This document shows, in pieces, positions 26,635-35,063 of a stretch of 64,000 bases of DNA. The DNA comes from Polynucleobacter sp. AP-Elch-400A-B2. Lineage in GTDB: Bacteria; Pseudomonadota; Gammaproteobacteria; Burkholderiales; Burkholderiaceae. Position 1 is the first letter of the stretch. Every line of letters begins with the position of its first letter. A program made the translations under genes and the position numbers. The notes under the pieces are model-generated. The model was not told the origin of the DNA and searched no databases. It saw only the letters and a program-made list of their open reading frames with translations. The stretch lies in contig NZ_CP061317.1 of NCBI RefSeq assembly GCF_018688355.1, positions 186,001 through 250,000 on the forward strand, read 5' to 3'.

Positions 26635-28974
26635 ATGAGTGAACTGATGAGCAAACCAAGCAATAGCAGTAAAGAACAGCAAATAGCAGATTTAAGGGCA
26701 GCTGCTCTTCACTATCATGAGTTCCCAACCCCAGGCAAGATTGAAATTGCCCCAACGAAGCAGTTAACCAATCAGCGTGACTTAGCCTTGGCTTACACGC
26801 CTGGCGTTGCTGCGCCGTGCGAGGAGATTGTTAAAGATCCCGCCAATGCTTTCAAATACACAGCTCGAGGTAATTTAGTCGGTGTGATCACCAACGGTAC
26901 GGCAGTATTGGGCCTCGGAAATATCGGACCATTGGCTAGTAAGCCAGTGATGGAAGGTAAAGCAGTTCTCTTTAAGAAATTTGCTGGCATTGATGTTTTT
27001 GATATTGAAATCAATGAAAACGATCCAGATAAATTAGTTGAAATCATTGCGGCCCTCGAACCCACCTTTGGTGGTATTAATTTAGAAGACATCAAAGCAC
27101 CAGATTGTTTTATTGTCGAACGCAAGTTGCAAGCGCGTATGAAGATTCCAGTCTTTCATGATGACCAACATGGAACTGCAATTGTGGTTGCTGCTGCGAT
27201 TCTGAATGGCTTAAAAGTAGTCGGTAAAGATGTTGCTAATGTGAAATTAGTCACCTCTGGTGCTGGCGCTGCTGCATTAGCTTGTTTGGATTTATTGGTT
27301 GACCTTGGTATCCCTCGTAAGAATATTTGGGTTACTGACTTAGTTGGTGTTGCATACAAAGGTCGTCAAGAATTAATGGATCCTGAGAAGGAGCCGTTCT
27401 GCCAAGAAACTGATTTGCGCACCTTGGATCAAGTGATTGAAGGCGCTGATATTTTTTTAGGCCTCTCAGCTGGTGGTGTTCTTAAACAATCGATGGTGAA
27501 GAAGATGGCTGATAAGCCATTGATTTATGCCTTGGCAAATCCAACCCCAGAGATTCTGCCTGAGGAAGTTAAGGAAGTTCGTCCTGATGCGGTAATGGCA
27601 ACGGGTCGTACTGATTATCCAAACCAAGTGAATAACGTGCTGTGCTTTCCGTTTATCTTCCGTGGTGCATTAGACGTTGGTGCTACGACCATCACACGTG
27701 GCATGGAAGTCGCAGCAGTAAAGGCTGTGGCGGAGTTGGCACGAGCTGAGCAGAGTGAAATAGTGACCTCGGTATACGGTATTGAGAACCTGTCTTTTGG
27801 TCCCGAGTATTTAATTCCGAAACCGTTTGACCCACGTCTGATTACCGTCATTGCACCTGCTGTTGCTAAAGCGGCAATGGAGGATGGCGTTGCTCTGCGT
27901 CCAATTAAAGACTTCGATGCTTACCGCAATCAGTTGCAACAATTTGTGTACCACTCCGGTACTTTGATGAAGCCATTGTTTAGCATTGCTAAAGGAGTGT
28001 CTGCCGCTCAAAAACGTATTGTGTTTGCTGAGGGTGAAGATGAGCGTGTATTGCGTGCAGTACAAATCATCATTGATGAGCATCTGGCTACACCAATTTT
28101 GATCGGTCGCCCTGCGGTAATCGAGCACCGCATTGAAAAGTTTGGATTACGTATTAAAGCGGGTGAAGATTTTGAGATTGTGAACCCAGAAAATGATCCA
28201 CGCTTCCGTGATTTCTGGCAAACCTATTTAGCCTTGACTGAGCGTAAAGGCGTTACCGAATCCTTTGCTAAGCTAGAAATGCGTCGCCGCAATAGCTTGA
28301 TCGGATCCATCATGATTAGCAAAGGTATGGCTGATGGCATGATCTGTGGAACCGTTGGTAACTTAGCCACCCATTTGAAGTACATCGACGAAGTGGTAGG
28401 TCAAGAGCCGGGCGCCAATGTTTATGGTGCCATGTCTGGATTGATTTTGCCGGGTCGCCAAGTCTTCTTGGTAGATACCCATGTGAATATTGATCCAACG
28501 GCAGAAGAATTGGCTGAACTCACATTGATGGCTGCAAACGAAATGCGTAAATTAGGCATAGCGCCTAAGGTGGCGCTCTTGTCCCATTCTAATTTTGGTT
28601 CTAGCAGCGCCCCATCCGCAGTCAAAATGCGTGATGTGCTGGCTTTGATTCAAAAAGCAGACCCTAGCCTTGAGGTGGATGGTGAAATGCATGGTGATAG
28701 CGCTTTGGATGAAACCATTCGCGCCGGTGCGGTTACTTCATCACCATTAAAAGGCGATGCAAATTTGTTGGTTCTGCCAAATATTGATGCTGCCAACATT
28801 TCTTATAACTTATTGAAGACTGCTGCTGGTAACGGTATCGCAATCGGACCATTGCTTTTAGGGGTCGCAAAGCCAATTCACATTTTGACGCCAGCAGCTA
28901 CAGTACGTCGTATCGTCAATTTGACGACTTTGGCGGTAGTTGAAGCAGCAAGTAACGCTAGGGGAGCGGCCTAA
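26635..28974 (+). CDS. maeB: NADP-dependent malic enzyme with C-terminal phosphotransacetylase-like domain
   Basis: Oxidative decarboxylation of malate to pyruvate, giving NADPH. The malic-enzyme part (about 1-430) has YTPGVA, GLGNIGP, the DDQHGT metal/substrate loop and the nucleotide motif VTSGAGAAA. The C-terminal part (about 435-779) is homologous to phosphate acetyltransferase and in this family is regulatory rather than catalytic. A TTG at 26632 and an ATG at 26647 are other start options; no clear ribosome site decides between them. It is divergent from thiL. Confidence 0.95.
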   Translation: MSELMSKPSNSSKEQQIADLRAAALHYHEFPTPGKIEIAPTKQLTNQRDLALAYTPGVAAPCEEIVKDPANAFKYTARGNLVGVITNGTAVLGLGNIGPLASKPVMEGKAVLFKKFAGIDVFDIEINENDPDKLVEIIAALEPTFGGINLEDIKAPDCFIVERKLQARMKIPVFHDDQHGTAIVVAAAILNGLKVVGKDVANVKLVTSGAGAAALACLDLLVDLGIPRKNIWVTDLVGVAYKGRQELMDPEKEPFCQETDLRTLDQVIEGADIFLGLSAGGVLKQSMVKKMADKPLIYALANPTPEILPEEVKEVRPDAVMATGRTDYPNQVNNVLCFPFIFRGALDVGATTITRGMEVAAVKAVAELARAEQSEIVTSVYGIENLSFGPEYLIPKPFDPRLITVIAPAVAKAAMEDGVALRPIKDFDAYRNQLQQFVYHSGTLMKPLFSIAKGVSAAQKRIVFAEGEDERVLRAVQIIIDEHLATPILIGRPAVIEHRIEKFGLRIKAGEDFEIVNPENDPRFRDFWQTYLALTERKGVTESFAKLEMRRRNSLIGSIMISKGMADGMICGTVGNLATHLKYIDEVVGQEPGANVYGAMSGLILPGRQVFLVDTHVNIDPTAEELAELTLMAANEMRKLGIAPKVALLSHSNFGSSSAPSAVKMRDVLALIQKADPSLEVDGEMHGDSALDETIRAGAVTSSPLKGDANLLVLPNIDAANISYNLLKTAAGNGIAIGPLLLGVAKPIHILTPAATVRRIVNLTTLAVVEAASNARGAA

Positions 28975-28994
28975 GATCTAAGGATGAATTTTTG

Positions 28995-29054
28995 TTTATG
29001 TTAGTTGGTATTAACTAACATAAATAATTACTATATAAATCAATGGTTTATATA
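28995..29054. repeat. Two adjacent inverted repeats between maeB and the barstar-like gene
   Basis: The first repeat is a perfect 12-bp inverted repeat (28995-29006 with 29013-29024, arms TTTATGTTAGTT/AACTAACATAAA) with a 6-nt spacer. The second is a perfect 8-bp repeat (TATATAAA/TTTATATA, 29032-29054) with a 7-nt spacer. Neither is followed by a T-tract, so a classical terminator is doubtful. They fill most of the 138-bp gap and could be a maeB 3' structure or operators for the next gene. Confidence 0.55.
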
Positions 29055-29112
29055 AAATGTACTGTAATTGGGCTTGATTTGATGGCGTGTTAAGGGTAAT
29101 CTAGCATCCATC

Positions 29113-29733
29113 ATGAATAATCGCTCTGAAAACGGCACTACAGTAGGCTTTGACGAACACAGTCGGGCTGAAAATTGGGATAGTAACGATCGACTCGAAA
29201 CCGAGTCATCTGCTGCCAATATCTATGCTGAGGGCGGTTTATCTCGTTTACAAACCTATGCAGCAAATCAAGTTTCGGGGAAAAAAGTGACAGCTTCTTG
29301 GCGTGCCGCTTTGGCCGTTCGCGATGCCGGACCGCCGGCAATGTTGCGCAGTGTGAGCCCTAATATCGTGCAATCTATTCGTGCTTTCCGTACTCCTGAC
29401 CTTCAGGAGGCAGCTACTGAACTTGGCCAGCATTTCATTTACGCCAATTGTGCAAATGCGATAACTAAAGGTGAGGTTTTAGAGGCGATTGCGATTGCTT
29501 ACACCTTCACTAAGCAACAAGCTAAGAATTTCGATCCTTTACTGGATACTCTGACTACTACTGTTGATAAGTCAGGCCCCCAGCCAGGCTTCGTAGTGGT
29601 ACTCGAAGGCTTGCCATGTACACAGAAGTTTGACAAAGAAGCTCGCGAGACCCTGCTTGATGTGTTCCGTGACGCCGTGGACTTCTGGTCTGAGCGCCGC
29701 ACACCGTATCGCGTGTTCTACTCTTTTGCCTAA
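29113..29733 (+). CDS. Barstar-family (ribonuclease inhibitor-like) protein
   Basis: A 206-residue protein. The C-terminal half (about 115-205) resembles barstar, the barnase inhibitor: a helix-rich KGEVLEAIAIAY segment, the NFDPLLDTLT motif, a hydrophobic strand GFVVVLEGLP, then a helix and strand FRDAVDFW...YRVFYSF. The N-terminal 110 residues are polar, then mixed, and not recognised. Barstar-like proteins often sit next to a secreted guanyl ribonuclease; none is found here, since maeB lies upstream and rsmE (minus strand) downstream. Function as an inhibitor is an inference. Confidence 0.75.
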   Translation: MNNRSENGTTVGFDEHSRAENWDSNDRLETESSAANIYAEGGLSRLQTYAANQVSGKKVTASWRAALAVRDAGPPAMLRSVSPNIVQSIRAFRTPDLQEAATELGQHFIYANCANAITKGEVLEAIAIAYTFTKQQAKNFDPLLDTLTTTVDKSGPQPGFVVVLEGLPCTQKFDKEARETLLDVFRDAVDFWSERRTPYRVFYSFA

Positions 29734-29778
29734 TCACTCGTTTTAACGATTGAAGCAGTAAGACAGTAAAACAATAAC

Positions 29779-29803
29779 AATCGCCTCTATCTGAGGCGAT
29801 TTT
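29779..29803. terminator. Bidirectional terminator shared by the barstar-like gene and rsmE
   Basis: AATCGCCTC/GAGGCGATT forms a perfect 9-bp stem with a 5-nt loop (TATCT). On the plus strand it ends in TTTT followed by GCATTT. On the minus strand it is followed by a T-rich tail. The rsmE stop codon (29787-29789) lies inside the hairpin, so the element is partly coding. Confidence 0.7.
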
Positions 29804-30548
29804 GCATTTCTGGGTCCCAAATGCTGTGAACAGCAGTAATAGCCACAATTCCAGCAGTCTCAGTTCTCAATACTCGATCACCGAGAGAAACTAGTTGATA
29901 ACCCGCTGCTTGAGCTTGCGCTTCCTCTTCTGGGGAGTGCCCACCTTCTGGCCCAATCATCAAAATAATATCTTGCGGTGGACTGTCAAGCAAAACTGAA
30001 TAAAGACTTTTATCAGTATCAGGACTTAAAAGTAGTTTAAGTTTGGCTTTTTGTGGCTTCTGTAGATAACTTGCAAAACTCTGAATAGGTTCTACAGCGG
30101 CTAAGACAGTGCGATCACATTGCTCGCAGGCAGCTTGAACAATGCCTTCCCAGTGGAGAAGGCGTTTTTGAGCGCGTTCAGCGTCACTCGAGCGAGTTAA
30201 TTTGATCACTGAGCGCTCACATTGCAAGGGTGTGATGACCTGAGCACCAGTCTCTATGGCCTTCTCAACCACCCAGTCCATCTTGTCGCCTCCAGCCAGA
30301 CCTTGCGCCAAGGTAATGGCATAGGGGCTCTCACGATGCGTGTCTTGGCGAATATCGCTCAATTCAGCTTCCCCTGATTTATTGCTCAGTGAGAGGAGCT
30401 TGGCCTGGGCAACCAGACCTTTTCCATCAAAGATGGGGAAAAATTCACCAACTTGGATGCGGCGCACGCGCAAGTGATGTGCGAGCTCAGGGGTGAGGGT
30501 ATTTGGCTTTTGGTTTTCCCATGGGCCGGGAAGATAAAATTGAGGCAT
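29787..30548 (-). CDS. rsmE: 16S rRNA (uracil-1498-N3)-methyltransferase
   Basis: SPOUT-class methyltransferase that modifies U1498 of 16S rRNA in the decoding region. The 253 residues have an N-terminal PUA-like RNA-binding part and the C-terminal knotted SAM site with MIGPEGG (197-203) and LGDRVLRTETA (222-232). The AQGLAGGDKMDWVVEKAIETG block is typical. It is divergent from tkt with 43 bp between the start codons. Confidence 0.95.
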   Translation of the reverse strand: MPQFYLPGPWENQKPNTLTPELAHHLRVRRIQVGEFFPIFDGKGLVAQAKLLSLSNKSGEAELSDIRQDTHRESPYAITLAQGLAGGDKMDWVVEKAIETGAQVITPLQCERSVIKLTRSSDAERAQKRLLHWEGIVQAACEQCDRTVLAAVEPIQSFASYLQKPQKAKLKLLLSPDTDKSLYSVLLDSPPQDIILMIGPEGGHSPEEEAQAQAAGYQLVSLGDRVLRTETAGIVAITAVHSIWDPEMQNRLR

Positions 30549-30591
30549 TACCGAAATATAGCTAATTAATTTTCTCGAGACCTAATTTACG

Positions 30592-32586
30592 ATGTCAAAC
30601 CTTCAAATTCGTATGGCAAATGCCATTCGCGCTTTATCCATGGATGCAGTTCAACAAGCCAATTCCGGACACCCTGGAATGCCAATGGGTATGGCTGATA
30701 TTGCAGTCGGTCTGTGGAATGAACATTTGCAACACAATCCAACCGATCCCCATTGGATGAATCGTGATCGCTTTGTTTTATCTAACGGCCATGGCTCGAT
30801 GCTGTTGTATTCCTTATTGCATCTCACTGGTTATGACTTACCGATGAGCGAGTTAAAAAACTTCCGTCAGTTGCACAGCAAAACTGCTGGACATCCTGAG
30901 TATGGAATTACTCCTGGAGTAGAAACTACTACGGGTCCTTTAGGTCAGGGTATTTCAAACGCGGTTGGCATGGCGCTGGCAGAAAAATTATTAGCAGGGG
31001 AATTTAATCGCCCAGGTCACGATATTGTTGATCACTACACCTATGTATTTTTAGGTGATGGTTGTTTGATGGAAGGCATCAGTCATGAAGTGTGTTCATT
31101 GGCTGGCACACTTAAACTCAATAAACTCATCGCACTCTGGGATGACAACGGCATCTCGATTGATGGCAAAGTGGTTTCTTGGTTTAACGAAGATACGCCA
31201 AAGCGTTTTGAGGCTTACGGCTGGAATGTGATTCGTGATGTTGATGGCCATGACGCAGAAGCGGTATCGAGCGCGATTGCCAAGGCGAAGAAGAGTGATA
31301 AGCCAACCTTGATTTGTTGTAAGACTGCGATTGGTCAGGGCTCCCCCAATATGGCCGGTAGTGACAAGGTACATGGCTCACCATTGGGCGCAGCTGAAAT
31401 CGCTGCAACCCGTGTTGCATTGAACTGGCCTTATGCGCCGTTTGAAATTCCAAACGATATTTACGAAGCTTGGGATTTCAAGAGGCGTGGCCAAGCTGCT
31501 GAGCATGAGTGGAATAAAGAATTCCAAGCCTACAAAAATAAATACCCAGAGTTAGCTTCAGAGTTACAGCGCCGTATGCAAGGCGATTTATCCAAAGACT
31601 TCTCTAAGACTTTAGATGCTTATTTAAAAACTTGTGAAACCAAAGCAGAAACAATTGCTACTCGTAAGGCCAGTCAAAATGCGATCGAGGCATTGGCGCC
31701 AGCTTTGCCGGAGTTCATGGGTGGCTCTGCCGACTTGACAGGTTCCAACTTAACCAACTGGTCTTCATGCAAGGCTGTGCGTGGCGATCAATGGGGTAAC
31801 CACATTAACTATGGTGTGCGCGAATTTGGTATGAGCGCCATCATGAACGGTATCGCTTTGCATGGTGGCTATATCCCGTTTGGGGGCACCTTCCTAACCT
31901 TCTCTGATTACAGCCGGAATGCAATACGCATGGCTGCATTGATGAAGCTGCGTAGTATCTTTGTCTTTACGCATGACTCTATTGGCTTGGGTGAAGACGG
32001 CCCAACCCATCAGTCTGTTGAGCATGTAGCGAGCTTGCGCCTCATTCCGAATTTAATGGTGTGGCGTCCATGTGATACCACTGAAAGTGCGGTGGCTTGG
32101 GGCTCTGCAATTGAACGTAAGCATGGCCCAAGTGCCTTGATCTTCAGTCGTCAAAACTGCCCATTTGTGCCACGTAATAGTCAGCAAGTAAAAGATATTG
32201 CCCGCGGTGGATATGTTTTGCGTGATCCCAAGAAATCTAAGATCAAGGCAGTGATCATTGCTACTGGTTCAGAAATCGCCCTGGCATTGCAAACAGCAGA
32301 GCGTTTAGAGGGCGAGGGTTTTGGTATTCGTGTGGTATCGATCCCATCGACGACAGTATTTGATCAACAAGATGCTGCGTACAAAGCAAAAGTATTGCCT
32401 GCCGACATTCCACGCATTGCTGTTGAGGCCGGCGTAAGTGATTTCTGGTGGAAGTATGGTTGCGCTGCAGTGCACGGTGTTGATACCTTCGGGGAATCTG
32501 CGCCAGCACCTGTGCTGTATGAATACTTTGGTTTAACGGTTGACCAGATTACTAAAACAGTGAAGCAATTTATTGCAAAGCAATAG
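30592..32586 (+). CDS. tkt: Transketolase
   Basis: Thiamine-diphosphate enzyme of the pentose phosphate pathway that transfers two-carbon ketol units. The 664 residues match the family. SGHPGMPMG (25-33) is in the active site, GDG (155-157) to N186 is the ThDP/metal motif, and GLGEDGPTHQ carries the conserved catalytic glutamate of the pyrimidine domain. gap follows after 56 bp on the same strand, so the two carbon-metabolism genes are probably co-transcribed. Confidence 0.97.
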   Translation: MSNLQIRMANAIRALSMDAVQQANSGHPGMPMGMADIAVGLWNEHLQHNPTDPHWMNRDRFVLSNGHGSMLLYSLLHLTGYDLPMSELKNFRQLHSKTAGHPEYGITPGVETTTGPLGQGISNAVGMALAEKLLAGEFNRPGHDIVDHYTYVFLGDGCLMEGISHEVCSLAGTLKLNKLIALWDDNGISIDGKVVSWFNEDTPKRFEAYGWNVIRDVDGHDAEAVSSAIAKAKKSDKPTLICCKTAIGQGSPNMAGSDKVHGSPLGAAEIAATRVALNWPYAPFEIPNDIYEAWDFKRRGQAAEHEWNKEFQAYKNKYPELASELQRRMQGDLSKDFSKTLDAYLKTCETKAETIATRKASQNAIEALAPALPEFMGGSADLTGSNLTNWSSCKAVRGDQWGNHINYGVREFGMSAIMNGIALHGGYIPFGGTFLTFSDYSRNAIRMAALMKLRSIFVFTHDSIGLGEDGPTHQSVEHVASLRLIPNLMVWRPCDTTESAVAWGSAIERKHGPSALIFSRQNCPFVPRNSQQVKDIARGGYVLRDPKKSKIKAVIIATGSEIALALQTAERLEGEGFGIRVVSIPSTTVFDQQDAAYKAKVLPADIPRIAVEAGVSDFWWKYGCAAVHGVDTFGESAPAPVLYEYFGLTVDQITKTVKQFIAKQ

Positions 32587-32642
32587 ATAAGATAAGAAAC
32601 AAAGTATTTATTTAAGAATTCAAAATTAGTAAGGGAAATGGA

Positions 32643-33671
32643 ATGACAATTCGTGTCGCAATTAACGGTTATGGTCGCATTGGTCGTATGGTCTTACGTG
32701 CTTTGTATGAAGATCAAGTCAATGGCAAGCCTAGACGTGATATCAAAATTGTTGCAATTAATGCAATGGGTGATATCGACATCAATGCGCACCTGACGCA
32801 ATATGATTCTGCGCATGGTCGTTTTCCTGCTGAAGTAAAGGTAGACGGTGATTGCATGGTGGTCAATAGCGATCGCATCAAGATGTTCTCTACTCGCAAT
32901 CCTTTGGAAACTCCTTGGGGTGAGTTGGGTGTGGATTTAGTGCTTGAGTGCTCAGGCAAATTTACTTCCAAAGAAAAAGCCATGGTGCATATTTCTCAGG
33001 GCGCAAAGAAGGTATTGATCTCTGCTCCAGGTGAAAAAGATGTAGATGCCACGATTGTTTATGGCGTGAATCAACAAGTTTTGAAGCCAAGCGATGTTGT
33101 TGTCTCCAACGCAAGCTGCACAACGAACTGTCTTGCCCCATTGGTTAAGCCACTGCTAGAAAAAATTGGTATCGAGTCTGGTTTGATGACTACGATTCAT
33201 GCGTTCACCAATGATCAGGTTCTGACTGATGTGTATCACAAGGATATGCGCCGGGCGCGTTCTGCTGTAACCAGCATGATTCCAACCAAGACAGGTGCTG
33301 CAAAAGCGGTTGGCTTGGTATTGCCGGCTTTAGCAGGGCGCTTTGATGGTTTTGCAATGCGCGTACCCGTCATTAACGTTTCTGTTGTGGATTTAACATT
33401 TGCTGCCAGCCGCCCTACCAGCCTGGATGAAGTCAATTCCATCCTCAAAACAGCTAGTGAGGGCGAGTTGAAGGGTATTTTGGGTTTCAATACCCTGCCT
33501 TTGGTATCCATCGACTTCAACCACGATCCGCGCCCCAGTATTTACGATGCTTCCCAGACTCGCGTTTCAGCTGATGGTAAGTTGGTCAAAGTATTGGCTT
33601 GGTATGACAACGAGTGGGGTTATTCAGTCCAAATGCTCAATGCTGCCCAAGCATTGATGGCTGTAAAGTAA
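32643..33671 (+). CDS. gap: Glyceraldehyde-3-phosphate dehydrogenase, type I
   Basis: Phosphorylating oxidation of glyceraldehyde 3-phosphate with NAD. The 342 residues begin with the Rossmann loop INGYGRIGR (7-15). The catalytic C159 is in SNASCTTNC and its partner H186 follows in TTIHAF. The C-terminal WYDNEWGYS is intact. No pgk or fba follows, unlike the glycolytic clusters of some relatives. A strong bidirectional terminator lies 52 bp downstream. Confidence 0.97.
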   Translation: MTIRVAINGYGRIGRMVLRALYEDQVNGKPRRDIKIVAINAMGDIDINAHLTQYDSAHGRFPAEVKVDGDCMVVNSDRIKMFSTRNPLETPWGELGVDLVLECSGKFTSKEKAMVHISQGAKKVLISAPGEKDVDATIVYGVNQQVLKPSDVVVSNASCTTNCLAPLVKPLLEKIGIESGLMTTIHAFTNDQVLTDVYHKDMRRARSAVTSMIPTKTGAAKAVGLVLPALAGRFDGFAMRVPVINVSVVDLTFAASRPTSLDEVNSILKTASEGELKGILGFNTLPLVSIDFNHDPRPSIYDASQTRVSADGKLVKVLAWYDNEWGYSVQMLNAAQALMAVK

Positions 33672-33723
33672 GTAGTTAAGTGGGTTTTTAAGGCTAAAAG
33701 TTCTTAAAATCTTGCTTTACATG

Positions 33724-33752
33724 AAAAAAAGACCTCAATTGAGGTCTTTTTT
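33724..33752. terminator. Bidirectional intrinsic terminator between gap and fur
   Basis: The perfect 16-bp palindrome GACCTCAATTGAGGTC is flanked by A7 on one side and T6 on the other, so it reads as a terminator on both strands. It separates the convergent gap and fur genes. Confidence 0.93.
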
Positions 33753-33777
33753 CGTTATTTGCTCTTATTTTCCTGAA

Positions 33778-34230
33778 TTAGGACTTTAGCTTATTGCGGC
33801 AATTCTTCTTTTGGCAGTGGCCATACATGGCTAAAGAGTGCTCCTGGAGCTTGAAACCGAGGTTTTTAGCAATATCGCGCTGCCTTTTTTCAATGGCCTC
33901 ATCCACAAACTCCTCAACGTGACCGCAATCGAGGCAGACCAGGTGGTCATGGTGCTGACCCTCATTCAGTTCATAGATAGCCCTACCATCCCCTTTGCTG
34001 GACTCAAAATGACTACGGAGCAATAGTCCTGCTTGCTCAAACTGGGTGAGCACCCGATATACCGTGGCTAGACCAATTTCTTTGTCATCTTTGGCCAAGG
34101 CCATAAAGACGTCTTCGGCGCTAAAGTGCGTGCCACCATTTTGATGAAAAAAGTCCAAGATTTTCATGCGTGGACCGGTTGCCTTAAGGCCAATGTCGCG
34201 TAAATCTGCTGGAGTCGAGTTTTGGTTCAT
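33778..34230 (-). CDS. fur: Ferric uptake regulator Fur
   Basis: Iron-responsive DNA-binding repressor. The 150 residues include an N-terminal winged helix (about 10-88) and a dimer/metal domain with HHDHLVCLDCG (93-103), a structural zinc site C99/C102, and a second cysteine pair near the end (C139, C144). The gene is divergent from bamE, the common fur-bamE arrangement of betaproteobacteria. A 17-bp imperfect palindrome 21 bp upstream of its start (ATCAATGTCTTAATGAT, 34252-34268) could mediate autoregulation but matches the Fur box only loosely. Confidence 0.96.
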   Translation of the reverse strand: MNQNSTPADLRDIGLKATGPRMKILDFFHQNGGTHFSAEDVFMALAKDDKEIGLATVYRVLTQFEQAGLLLRSHFESSKGDGRAIYELNEGQHHDHLVCLDCGHVEEFVDEAIEKRQRDIAKNLGFKLQEHSLAMYGHCQKKNCRNKLKS

Positions 34231-34278
34231 ATTCAGGGTTTGGGAGCTAAAATCAATGTCTTAATGATACGGCCTGCC

Positions 34279-34998
34279 ATGCAAAATTGCCTTCAACTTT
34301 TTACTCGTCTAATGAACTCCATTTTTGGAGTTTTTGACCTCGCCCGGATGGTGTTAGTTATTGCTACAGTGAGTTCGGTAATGATCACCACTGGTTGCAC
34401 CAGCGCTGTCGACGACACCCAACGTGCCTGGATGAATAAAGTCTTTAGACCTTATGTTCCGGATGTGGTGCAGGGCAACTTTATTTCGAGTGAGCAATAC
34501 GCTAAGTTACAAGTCGGTCAGAGTCGTGAGCAGGTGCGTCAAATTCTGGGAACACCTTTGTTGGCTAGTTATTTCCATGCCAATCGCTGGGACTACGTTT
34601 TTGAATTCAAGCGTGCCGGTCAGGTGATGGGTAAAGAGCGTCGCGTAACGGTATTTTTTGAAGGCGATAAGTTGGTCAAATTCCAGGGTGATGCCTTGCC
34701 AACCGATGTTGAGTTGGTTGCCGAGATTGATGGCTATGCAAAAACCAAACGCTCATTCTGGGATGTCATGACTGGATCGAACAAGCCTCCAGTAACTCCA
34801 CCTTTGCAGCAGCCAGAGTTGCTGGTTCCCAGCCCAACTAATAATTTGCCCGCCGGGGCTACAGTGCCTGCTGCTCCTGCTAGCAGTTCATTTTGGGACT
34901 TTTTTAGCTTTTCAAAAAAATCGCCAGATGCTCAGCCGGTGCCTCAACAGTTAGGCCCTGGTGCACTCAACGTCCCGCAGGCTAGTGAAGTTAAATAA
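34279..34998 (+). CDS. bamE: Outer membrane assembly lipoprotein BamE (SmpA) with long C-terminal extension
   Basis: A subunit of the Bam complex that inserts beta-barrels into the outer membrane. From the ATG at 34279 the signal peptide ends in the lipobox ITTGC, so C40 would be lipidated. Starts at 34264 and 34312 are also possible. A TTG at 34222 would overlap fur and is unlikely. The BamE core (about 55-150) has YAKLQVGQSREQVRQILGTP. The last 90 residues are Pro/Ser-rich with a repeated SFWD motif and exceed the usual BamE length. dapB and leuS follow on the same strand. Confidence 0.9.
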   Translation: MQNCLQLFTRLMNSIFGVFDLARMVLVIATVSSVMITTGCTSAVDDTQRAWMNKVFRPYVPDVVQGNFISSEQYAKLQVGQSREQVRQILGTPLLASYFHANRWDYVFEFKRAGQVMGKERRVTVFFEGDKLVKFQGDALPTDVELVAEIDGYAKTKRSFWDVMTGSNKPPVTPPLQQPELLVPSPTNNLPAGATVPAAPASSSFWDFFSFSKKSPDAQPVPQQLGPGALNVPQASEVK

Positions 34999-35063
34999 AG
35001 ATAAAGTTGTGTTGATGTCGAGTGAAGTTTTTCGGCAACCTTGAATAAGAAACGAAGATACAA

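Noticed and set aside
34222..34278. TTG start for bamE at 34222
   Set aside because: It overlaps the fur coding region and adds residues before any signal peptide; internal ATG codons fit a lipoprotein signal better.
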